Below, in pieces: positions 1 to 6,183 of a stretch of DNA of 9,177 nt. The DNA comes from CAYZUC01 sp964481705. Its GTDB lineage: Bacteria; Bacillota; Clostridia; Lachnospirales; Lachnospiraceae. Made by a program: the position numbers and the translations under genes. The stretch lies in the NCBI GenBank assembly GCA_964481705.1, contig CAYZUC010000107.1, positions 1 through 9,177 of the forward strand. Reading direction: 5' to 3'. Below the pieces are notes generated by a model, which worked only from the letters and a program-made list of their open reading frames with translations, had not been told where the DNA came from and ran no database searches. Every line of letters begins with the position of its first letter. Within the stretch, counting starts at the first letter, position 1.

Positions 1-214
1 CAGCTTCTGCAGCTGTATATACCTGAAATCCCTGAGCTTCTGCCTTTGCCCATGATTTACTTCCTTCGTATAAACCAATAATGACATTGCAGCCTGACTC
101 CTTTGCATTTAATGCGTGTGCATGTCCCTGACTGCCGTAACCAATAATTGCGATTGTCTTACCTTCTAATAATGAAAGATTACAATCTTCCTGGTAATAG
201 ATTTTTGCTGCCAT
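1..214 (-). CDS. ilvC: Ketol-acid reductoisomerase, N-terminal part (cut by window edge)
   Basis: IlvC converts acetolactate or acetohydroxybutyrate to the dihydroxy acid using NAD(P)H, the second common step of valine and isoleucine synthesis. Only the first 71 residues are present; the rest lies beyond position 1. The visible part begins MAAKIYYQEDCNLSLLEGK and carries the dinucleotide-binding motif GYGSQGHAHALN at about residues 25-36, which is diagnostic for this family. The start ATG at 214-212 has GGAG at 226-223 with an 8-base spacer. The gene lies 81 bases after the second acetolactate synthase small subunit, with no terminator visible between them, so it is probably cotranscribed from the promoter at 823-851. 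Identification is secure; full length and the catalytic domain cannot be judged. Confidence 0.97.
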   Translation of the reverse strand, partial: MAAKIYYQEDCNLSLLEGKTIAIIGYGSQGHAHALNAKESGCNVIIGLYEGSKSWAKAEAQGFQVYTAAEA

Positions 215-295
215 GATAATTTCTCCTTTTCGTTATTTGAATTTATATGTCCTACTATCCTCTAAACATATGTATAGATGAATAATCAAGATATA

Positions 296-796
296 TCAGT
301 TTAACCAGACGACATCGTCTGTTCCGCGAGATAATCCCGCTATTCCGGTACGCGCAATTTCCATAATCTTATAACCATCCAGTAATCCGATGAAAGCTTC
401 TATCTTTGCCTGATTACCTGTTAATTCAATAATCATGGAATTCGGTGAAACATCGATAATTTTAGCTCTGAAAATATCCGTCACCGACACTAGTCCCGGA
501 CGTTGTTCCGGAGTAGTCTCTACCTTTATCATAATCAACTCACGATAAACGGAATTATCGGGTTCCAAAACCTTAATGCTGCGGACATCAATTAATTTAC
601 GAACCTGCTTCTCAATCTGCTCCAGAATCAAATCATCTCCGGAAGCAACAATAGTGATTCTTGTAAACCTTGGATCTGCCGTCACACCAGCAGTAATACT
701 CTCGATATTATAACCGCGTCTGCTGAACAGCCCTGAAATACGGCTTAACACACCTGCGGTATTATCAACTAACAATTGAAATACTTTCTTCTGCAT
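296..796 (-). CDS. ilvN: Acetolactate synthase small (regulatory) subunit, paralogue next to ilvC
   Basis: This is a 166-residue regulatory subunit of acetolactate synthase. The family binds the large subunit, raises its activity and usually confers valine feedback inhibition. It has an N-terminal ACT domain (about residues 1-75, DNTAGVLSRISGLFSRRGYN then IES) and the C-terminal small-subunit domain (motif IIDVSP, ending MEIARTGIAGLSRG). The Gly of NTAG and the Asn of NIES, part of the valine-binding region in the E. coli IlvH structure, are kept. The frame could begin at an ATG at 817, but I start at 796: GGAG at 807-804 lies 7 bases before it, the family begins here, and the predicted transcription start (about 816) leaves no room for the longer form. 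It is the more canonical of the two small subunits in this window. The gene symbol could equally be ilvH. Confidence 0.95.
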   Translation of the reverse strand: MQKKVFQLLVDNTAGVLSRISGLFSRRGYNIESITAGVTADPRFTRITIVASGDDLILEQIEKQVRKLIDVRSIKVLEPDNSVYRELIMIKVETTPEQRPGLVSVTDIFRAKIIDVSPNSMIIELTGNQAKIEAFIGLLDGYKIMEIARTGIAGLSRGTDDVVWLN

Positions 797-822
797 GTCA
801 AATCTCCTTTGCAACATTTGTA

Positions 823-851
823 ATCATACCTCGAAACGACGTTTTTGTCAA
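823..851 (-). promoter_or_regulatory. Sigma-A promoter for ilvN-ilvC
   Basis: On the minus strand the -35 box is TTGACA (851-846), the spacer is 17 bases, and the -10 box is TATGAT (828-823), a 6/6 and 5/6 match to consensus at optimal spacing. Transcription would begin near 816, about 20 bases before the start codon at 796. The untranslated leader is therefore very short and cannot hold a T-box or an attenuator. The spacer contains the inverted repeat AAACG-T-CGTTT (844-834), a possible operator. Confidence 0.85.
834..844. promoter_or_regulatory. Inverted repeat within promoter spacer, possible operator
   Basis: The minus strand reads AAACG T CGTTT, a perfect 5+5 palindrome around a central base. 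It lies between the -35 and -10 boxes of the ilvN-ilvC promoter, where a bound repressor would block RNA polymerase. It is short and could be chance. No second copy was seen in the other intergenic regions of the window. Confidence 0.3.
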
Positions 852-908
852 CGATAACTCTTTCTTTCGCGTACAAATGTCTTTCATATAGATACTTATT
901 ATCATATC

Positions 909-925
909 CATAACGTACAGTTATG
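909..925 (-). other. Small inverted repeat directly after the upstream ilvN stop codon
   Basis: The minus strand reads CATAAC TGTAC GTTATG, a 6-base-pair stem with a 5-base loop that starts right after the TAA at 928-926. The stem is AT-rich and is followed by GATATGATAATAAG with no T tract, so it is not a convincing intrinsic terminator. It may be a weak 3'-end or pausing hairpin, or a protein site. Confidence 0.3.
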
Positions 926-1420
926 TTATGCTTCATTTTCCTGGCATTTTGTTAATGCCAATGTTCCGGTTCTGGCTATTTCTACAATGCTGACCGAAGC
1001 CAATAACTTTAGTAACATCGAAGTACGATCTGGTTCCGCACACAATTGAATCATCATGAAGGATTGAGACATATCAATAATCTCTGCTTTCATGGCTTCA
1101 CATACTTCCATGATTTCCTTTCGGTTATTTTTGTTGTACTTCACCTTAACAATCATAAGCTCGCGACTTACTGCAACAGATTCGTCAAATGTTTTTATCT
1201 TAATGACGTCGAGCTTCTTATTCAGTTGTTTTTCAATCTGTTCAATGGTTCTCTGATCTCCGCTGGAAACAATCGTCATACAGGATACTGTCTTATCATC
1301 GGTCTCACCAACAGCCAGTGAATCAATATTGAAACATCTTCTTGAAAAAAGGCCGGCAACCTTGCATAATACTCCGGAACGATTTTCAACAAGTACAGAG
1401 TATATTCTTTTCATAACCAT
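926..1420 (-). CDS. ilvN: Acetolactate synthase small (regulatory) subunit, paralogue next to ilvB
   Basis: This 164-residue protein has the same two-domain plan as the other small subunit: an ACT domain (RIYSVLVENRSGVL near the start, GLFSRR, then FNIDSLAVG) and a C-terminal domain with EIIDMSQS and the ending VEIARTG. It is more divergent, for example CFNIDS instead of GYNIES and a short tail without the LSRG motif. It follows ilvB after 24 bases, so it is the likely direct partner of that large subunit. The frame is open from an ATG at 1432, but GGAG at 1430-1427 overlaps that codon and sits 6 bases before the ATG at 1420, which I chose. A third ATG at 1414 (MKRIYSVL) matches the usual family start but has a 12-base spacer. 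Function as a regulatory subunit is secure; whether it senses valine, leucine or another ligand is unknown. Confidence 0.93.
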   Translation of the reverse strand: MVMKRIYSVLVENRSGVLCKVAGLFSRRCFNIDSLAVGETDDKTVSCMTIVSSGDQRTIEQIEKQLNKKLDVIKIKTFDESVAVSRELMIVKVKYNKNNRKEIMEVCEAMKAEIIDMSQSFMMIQLCAEPDRTSMLLKLLASVSIVEIARTGTLALTKCQENEA

Positions 1421-1426
1421 TCTATT

Positions 1427-1430
1427 CTCC
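1427..1430 (-). promoter_or_regulatory. Ribosome binding site deciding the start of the upstream ilvN
   Basis: GGAG lies inside an upstream in-frame ATG GAG and is spaced 6 bases (AATAGA) from the ATG at 1420. The same arrangement occurs before ilvB and before the membrane protein gene, which supports the downstream ATG in all three. Confidence 0.75.
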
Positions 1431-1444
1431 ATTCCGGTAAATGA

Positions 1445-3061
1445 CTATTTTACCAAATCCTCAGGATCTATCATGCATTCCATAATTGCTGTTTTATCAT
1501 CCAGCAGAAAATCCTGAATCCTTCCTTCTATTCCGATCATGTTGTTAACGCGCATATAACCAATCTGATACGCCTCTGCCAGCTTTTCCAGATTGGGATC
1601 ATCGGTAAGCTTTACTACCGAATAATGATCCTGATATGTGTAATGCTGATATTCACGAACCATTCCAAGATAAGAGTTCTTCATAACGATAATCTTGATT
1701 GGCATATTCGACTGATTGATGGTAGCGAGCTCCATCATTGACATTTGGAAGGAACCATCACCACAAACCGCTATTACCTGTCTATCGGGTAATGCTTTTT
1801 TAGCTCCCATTGCTGCCGGAATGGAATATCCCATAGTACCCATGCCTCCGGTGGTCAGAAAACGTCCTCTCTTCACCAGATGATACGCACAGGACCATAT
1901 TTGATTCTGTCCTACATCTGCCACATAGATTCCATTATCGTCCATACTATTGGATAAAATATGAATAAATTCTGCCGGATCTACATAACCACTTTTTGGC
2001 TCTCTGATCCGTTCCATTGTGTCCTTATATTCCTTTAATTGTGAAATCCAATTCTCATAAAAGCCATCAAAAGAATGCTTCGATAAATCATGGAAAATAT
2101 GCTTAACATCACCAACCAATGGAATTGTTGGACCAACGTTCTTGCCGATTTCAGCCGGATCCACATCAATATGAACCAAAATCTTGTTCTCCGTAATCAA
2201 ATCCGGTTGTGACACAGCTCGATCTGCGACTCTGGCGCCAACCATAATTATCAAATCAGCCTCATTCATTGCACGATTAGCGTAAGGCTTTCCGTTATTT
2301 CCGACCATCCCAAAATACAGTGGGTCTTCTGATGGCATTACACCAATACCCATCATGGTAGAGACAACCGGAATGCGATGTTCATGTACAAACTCACGTA
2401 ATTCCTCTTCTGCATTACTTAGAATCACACCGCCACCCGTACAGATGATTGGTTTCTCAGCACGTTCCAGTTCCTTAATGACCTTTTTAATTTGTACAAT
2501 ATGTCCATTTATCGTTGGTTTGTAAGTTCTTAAATTCACATCATCCGGATATTGAAACTTACTGATCGATGCATTTTGAATATCAATTGGTACATCAATC
2601 AACACCGGTCCTTTTCTTCCTGTGTTGGCAATGTAAAAGGCCTCCTTGAAAATCCTTGGAATATCTTCGACATCTTTTACAAGGTAACTATATTTCACAA
2701 ATGATTCTACTGCACCTGTGATATCTGCTTCCTGGAACACATCACTTCCCAGTAGTTCTGAATTAACCTGTCCTGTAATACAAACCATGGGAATGCTGTC
2801 CGCAAAAGCGGTTGCGATTCCGGTGATTAAATTGGTTGCACCCGGACCCGAGGTTACTGCACACACGCCTACTGTTCGACTTACTCTTGCATATCCACTG
2901 GCTGCATGACCTGCATTCTGCTCTGTTCTTACAAGAATACTTTCCATATCAGAGCTCAACATACTGTTATAAAAAGGGGCAATTGCTACGCCGGGATATC
3001 CAAATACTGCTTTTATGCCTTCGTTTTCAAGGCATCTTACCATTGCATCTGCACCATTCAT
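1445..3061 (-). CDS. ilvB: Acetolactate synthase large (catalytic) subunit
   Basis: This thiamine-diphosphate enzyme joins two pyruvates to acetolactate, or pyruvate and 2-oxobutyrate to acetohydroxybutyrate, the first common step of branched-chain amino acid synthesis. At 538 residues it is slightly short for the family. Visible in order are FGYPG with catalytic Glu47 (RTEQNAGHAASGYAR), TSGPGATN, the central FAD-type domain (about residues 190-330, with HIDVDPAEIGKNVG), and the cofactor motif GDGSFQM (434-440) with Asn462 in KNSYLGMV. The start at 3061 is set by GGAG at 3071-3068; an ATG at 3073 is in frame but overlaps that site. Several positions usually conserved and known as herbicide-resistance sites differ: Val25 in YPGVA, Asn100 after GQV, Ile159 in DVPID, and Tyr471 where Trp is typical. 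It lies 21 bases after the membrane protein gene and 24 before ilvN. The HIDVDPAEIGKN motif and the adjacent small subunit argue for a biosynthetic enzyme rather than catabolic AlsS or pyruvate oxidase. Confidence 0.93.
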   Translation of the reverse strand: MNGADAMVRCLENEGIKAVFGYPGVAIAPFYNSMLSSDMESILVRTEQNAGHAASGYARVSRTVGVCAVTSGPGATNLITGIATAFADSIPMVCITGQVNSELLGSDVFQEADITGAVESFVKYSYLVKDVEDIPRIFKEAFYIANTGRKGPVLIDVPIDIQNASISKFQYPDDVNLRTYKPTINGHIVQIKKVIKELERAEKPIICTGGGVILSNAEEELREFVHEHRIPVVSTMMGIGVMPSEDPLYFGMVGNNGKPYANRAMNEADLIIMVGARVADRAVSQPDLITENKILVHIDVDPAEIGKNVGPTIPLVGDVKHIFHDLSKHSFDGFYENWISQLKEYKDTMERIREPKSGYVDPAEFIHILSNSMDDNGIYVADVGQNQIWSCAYHLVKRGRFLTTGGMGTMGYSIPAAMGAKKALPDRQVIAVCGDGSFQMSMMELATINQSNMPIKIIVMKNSYLGMVREYQHYTYQDHYSVVKLTDDPNLEKLAEAYQIGYMRVNNMIGIEGRIQDFLLDDKTAIMECMIDPEDLVK

Positions 3062-3067
3062 ACTATT

Positions 3068-3071
3068 CTCC
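3068..3071 (-). promoter_or_regulatory. Ribosome binding site deciding the start of ilvB
   Basis: GGAG overlaps an upstream in-frame ATG (3073-3071) and is spaced 6 bases (AATAGT) from the ATG at 3061. The upstream ATG has no binding site of its own, so the protein most likely begins MNGADAMVRC. Confidence 0.75.
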
Positions 3072-3082
3072 ATTCTGGTTTT

Positions 3083-3577
3083 CTATTTTTTACCGAATAA
3101 TTTTGCTAATGGACTAACGACACTCTCCAAATCTGTGATTGCGTTATTTAGTCCCTCAAAATCAATTGCAGTTATTTTCTCCATTGCTTCGTTTACACTC
3201 TTCTGCGAATCTACCACGAGTCCGTTCACATTGTCAATCGTGCCTTCATAATCAACCTTTGCAAGCTTAGCGCTTACCACCTCCAGGTCTTCCATAACCA
3301 CGGTAGTCTCTTCTGCAAGCTTATCTGCCTTAGTTAGCAGGGAATTCACTCTTGGTACATAAGAAACAATACCAGCAAACAGAACAATAATTACGATCAT
3401 CATGATACTCATAGTAAGCTGCATCCAACGAAGCAGTTTCTTTGTATATTTCTGCTCCTTCGTATTTTCATCTCTTATTTGCTGCAGCAAGGCAGCTAGC
3501 GTATCCATATCAGCTGTATTTCCATTCTGATTGCTATTTGTACTCTCAGGAACGTTCGAATTTGTATTCTGATCCAT
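3083..3577 (-). CDS. Single-pass membrane protein of unknown function
   Basis: I do not recognise this 164-residue protein. Its N-terminus (1-25) is rich in Asn, Ser and Thr. Next comes a charged segment (about 35-50, ending KKLLRW), then one clear transmembrane helix (about 52-73, SIMMIVIIVLFAGIVSYV). The remaining 90 residues look helical and possibly coiled-coil (LLTKADKLAEE, MEDLEVVSAKLAKV). Two similar units, VDYEGTIDNVNGLV (about 108-121) and IDFEGLNNAITDLE (about 138-151), are spaced 30 residues apart. Positive charges before the helix predict the N-terminus inside and the C-terminal domain outside the membrane. The start at 3577 follows GGAG at 3587-3584 with a 6-base spacer; ATGs at 3601, 3598 and 3589 are in frame but lack a good site. 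It lies 45 bases after metH and 21 before ilvB, so it is probably cotranscribed with ilvB. No catalytic motif is visible. Confidence 0.85.
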   Translation of the reverse strand: MDQNTNSNVPESTNSNQNGNTADMDTLAALLQQIRDENTKEQKYTKKLLRWMQLTMSIMMIVIIVLFAGIVSYVPRVNSLLTKADKLAEETTVVMEDLEVVSAKLAKVDYEGTIDNVNGLVVDSQKSVNEAMEKITAIDFEGLNNAITDLESVVSPLAKLFGKK

Positions 3578-3583
3578 ATTCTT

Positions 3584-3587
3584 CTCC
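3584..3587 (-). promoter_or_regulatory. Ribosome binding site deciding the start of the membrane protein gene
   Basis: GGAG overlaps an upstream in-frame ATG (3589-3587) and is spaced 6 bases (AAGAAT) from the ATG at 3577. The arrangement copies that before ilvB and the upstream ilvN. Confidence 0.7.
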
Positions 3588-3610
3588 ATTCTATTCATCA
3601 TTGTGTAGGG

Positions 3611-3622
3611 TACTTACAAGTA
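3611..3622. repeat. Short inverted repeat after the metH stop codon
   Basis: TACTT AC AAGTA on the plus strand forms 5-base arms around a 2-base centre, directly after the metH stop (3625-3623). The centre is too small for an RNA loop and no T tract follows, so it is not a terminator. It could be a small protein site or chance. Confidence 0.2.
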
Positions 3623-6111
3623 TTACTTATTACAAAGCTTCTTTGCCAACTTGACTGCATCAGCAGCGTCTTTACTAAATCCGTCTGCACCAATCTCATC
3701 GGCATAATCCTGTGTAATAACAGCACCACCAATCATTACCTTAGCCTTTACGCCTTTTTCCCTTGCATACTCGATTACATGCTTCATTTCGCGCATCGTG
3801 GTTGTCATCAGTGCTGATAATGCTATAATCTCAGCCTTGTATTGAATGGCGGCTTCAATTATTTTCTCCTTGGGGACATCCTTACCCAGATCGTAGACTC
3901 GGAACCCATGGTTCTTTAGCATAAGTGTTACCAGATTCTTGCCAATATCATGAATATCACCTTCCACAGTTGCAATGACTATCACCGGCATCTCATCTGC
4001 ACCATCTCCACTCATCAGCAATGGCTCAATATGCTCGATCGCCAGTTTCATGGTCTCTGCACTGCCAATCAACTGTGGTAAGAAATACCTTCCCTTGTCA
4101 AAATACTCTCCTACTTGATTAATAGCCGGAAGAAGTACTTCATTTAAAATGACTTTCGCATCCACACCCGCTTCCACTGCAGATTGTGTATACTTTACAA
4201 TGGAGGATTTATTTCCTTTCATGACACTATCGTATATTGTTTGGAGCGTTGCATTCGAAAACCTGGATTCAGAAGCTAATCTATCCTTTGTGGCATCGGA
4301 TTCTGTCTTCTTTTGTGGTTCTGTAGCAATTGTACCTATCTCTGATAGCAAATGAATTCGCTCAATATATCTTAAATCCGCACCTTCTTTATTTAGTAAC
4401 AGGTCTGCTGCAAATGCATTGTTGACTAGCATATCCTGATTCGGATTCGCAATCGCCATGGTAAGCCCCGCAGAAATTGCCATAGTCAAAAATGTCGTAT
4501 TTACAAAGGAACGTTCCGGAAGACCAAACGAAATATTAGATAATCCACAAATCGTCATGAGTCCCATTTCTTCTTTACAAAAACGAATGGTCTCTAAGGT
4601 CTCCAGAGCCGCATTTTTATTTGCACCAACCGTTGTAACCAGACCATCAACAATAATATCGCTCTTTCTCATTCCAAGTTCTAATGCACGATCGACTATC
4701 TTTCGAATAATCTGCTTTTTCTCGTCGATATTCTTTGGCAGTCCCTCATCAGATAATGGCAGCAGGATAAACATTGCACCATATTTCTTTGCCAATGGTA
4801 ATAAATGATCAAACTTTTCCTTCTCGAGTGAGATGGAATTTATTAGGGCTCTTCCTGGATAATGACGTAAAGCCTGCTCCATAACATCAATATTACTGGT
4901 ATCCAGAGACAATGGCAGATTCACTGTACTTGTAACCTCTTCGATTGCCTGTAACATCGTGGTCTTTTCGTCAATTCCACTCATTCCCATATTGACATCC
5001 AGTATACTTGCTCCTCGAAGCTCCTGTTCCTCAGCAAAATCCCGAACCATCTCGAAAGAACCATTTCTTAGTTCCTCCTGAAGCTTTTTCTTACCGGTTG
5101 GATTAATACGTTCTCCAACAATCATGAATCCATCATGAAAATCAAAGGCAAGACATTGACGTTCCGATGTCAGAACATGCTTTTGGGGCTTATCATATTG
5201 CATCAGCGGTTCATCCTTTGTTGCATGAANNNNNNNNNNTCTATATATTGTGGCGAAGTACCGCAGCACCCACCTATAATTCTTGCTCCTGCTCTCACAG
5301 CTTCCTTCATATGGGAAGCAAAATCTTGTTCATTCATGCTGTAAACAGTCGAACCATCCTCAGCTAATGAAGGCATTCCTGCATTTGGCTTGCAAATAAT
5401 TGGGACTTCTGTCACCTGTGTCATATTCTGAATGATTTCCACCATTTTATCCGGTCCGGTCGAGCAATTAACGCCTATAGCATCCGCCCCAAGATATTGC
5501 AGAGTAACAACAGCAGTTTTTGCATCGGTTCCATACAACGATCTTCCATTTTCATCAAAGGACATGGAAACCATGACCGGAAGTTCACAGGTCTCTTTTG
5601 CAGCCAGCAATGCCGCGCGGCATTCCTGTAGACTTGTCATCGTTTCAACAACAAGTAAATCCACACCACTTTGCACAAGCGCGTGAATTTGCTCCTTGTA
5701 AATATCTACTAAAGCTTCAAATTCCATTGGTCCGATTGGTTTTAACTGGATACCGGTCATAGTCATATCACCGGCAACAAAAGCAAGCTTATCCGGGTAT
5801 TTTTCTTTTACCCTCCTGACAGCTTCCTTAGAGATATGTACCAATTCCTGATTTATTCGTTGTACCTGATCTTGTAATCCATAATTCTCGAGCTTGATTG
5901 AATTGGATGTAAAGGTCGGCGCATAAATAATATTCGTACCTGCCAACAGATAGTCCATTTGGATAGCGATCATGACCTCTCTGTTATCAATAATCCACTT
6001 TTCCGGACATACTCCAGAAGGCATACCATTCTTAATCAGCATGGACCCCGTAGCACCATCCAGATAAATCAATTTATTTTCCAATAATTCTGCAAATTCT
6101 GTCTTTTTCAA
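3623..6111 (-). CDS. metH: Cobalamin-dependent methionine synthase, short form, interrupted by a run of Ns
   Basis: MetH transfers a methyl group from 5-methyltetrahydrofolate to homocysteine through cobalamin, giving methionine and tetrahydrofolate. The part before the Ns (290 residues) is the homocysteine domain, with zinc ligands Cys216 (GVNCSTGP) and Cys282-Cys283 (GGCCGTSP). The part after them (534 residues) opens with the pterin domain (VGERINPTGKKKL, ILDVNMGM, GLSNISFGLPERS). It continues with the cobalamin cap (SIVKYTQSAVEAGVDA, FLPQLIGSAETMK) and the Rossmann domain with the axial His in EGDIHDIGKN. It ends there, at about 830 residues against about 1,230 for E. coli MetH, so the AdoMet-dependent reactivation domain is absent, as in Thermotoga MetH, where it is a separate protein. 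The two halves are in different frames across the ten Ns (5230-5239); I treat this as a sequence gap, not a mutation. The start is TTG at 6111, after GAGGGTGG (6127-6120), giving MKKTEFAELL as in the family. An ATG at 6156 would add 15 hydrophobic residues. Confidence 0.92.
5230..5239. other. Run of ten undetermined bases (assembly gap) inside metH
   Basis: Ten Ns separate the homocysteine domain from the rest of metH. Reading the gene, the upstream side ends CAA TAT ATA GA and the downstream side resumes TT CAT GCA. Joining these frames needs 2 plus a multiple of 3 missing bases; 10 does not fit, but 8 or 11 would. The flanks share no obvious repeat. Confidence 0.95.
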
Positions 6112-6119
6112 TATAATAT

Positions 6120-6127
6120 CCACCCTC
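6120..6127 (-). promoter_or_regulatory. Ribosome binding site supporting a TTG start of metH
   Basis: GAGGGTGG ends 8 bases before TTG at 6111-6109. The ATG at 6156 has no comparable site, since the kinase reading frame ends in an AT-rich stretch just upstream. This decides the start in favour of TTG, although translational coupling through TAATG cannot be excluded. Confidence 0.6.
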
Positions 6128-6154
6128 GATAAAAAAATCAAAAACCGTGCTACC

Positions 6155-6183
6155 ATTATAGCAATAATTCTTTATCTTGTACA
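6155..6183 (-). promoter_or_regulatory. Probable sigma-A promoter for metH, inside the end of the kinase gene
   Basis: On the minus strand, TGTACA (6183-6178, 4/6 match to TTGACA) lies 17 bases before a perfect TATAAT (6160-6155). Transcription would start near 6148 and give a leader of about 37 bases before the TTG start. The site overlaps the last codons of the kinase gene, so chance similarity is possible. A 5-base-pair inverted repeat (6163-6159 with 6152-6148) followed by T-rich sequence overlaps it and could instead be a weak terminator. Confidence 0.5.

Noticed and set aside
823..893. Small open frame beginning ATG AAA GAC in the gap between the two ilvN genes, a possible leader peptide
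   Set aside because: It has no ribosome binding site, no run of Ile, Val or Leu codons, and the ilvN-ilvC promoter lies inside it, so it would not be on that transcript.
901..929. Second possible promoter, ATAACA-17-TATGAT, upstream of the main ilvN-ilvC promoter
   Set aside because: The -35 box matches only 4 of 6 and overlaps the end of the preceding gene; the site 50 bases downstream is much better. Not strong enough to annotate.
1445..3061. Catabolic acetolactate synthase, pyruvate oxidase or glyoxylate carboligase
   Set aside because: The Glu47 context, the HIDVDPAEIGKN motif and an adjacent regulatory subunit fit the biosynthetic enzyme; the other families usually lack a small subunit.
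3593..3640. Promoter before the membrane protein gene (TTGTAA, 17 bases, TACCCT)
   Set aside because: The -10 box matches only 3 of 6; cotranscription with metH or an unseen promoter remains as likely.
3623..6156. Two separate methyltransferase genes, or a metH pseudogene
   Set aside because: The domain order is continuous, all key residues are present and the only break coincides with the N run, so a sequence gap explains it.
6131..6163. Intrinsic terminator after the kinase gene
   Set aside because: The stem has only 5 base pairs with 2 GC pairs and is separated from an interrupted T stretch; it overlaps a better promoter reading. Kept only as an alternative in the findings.
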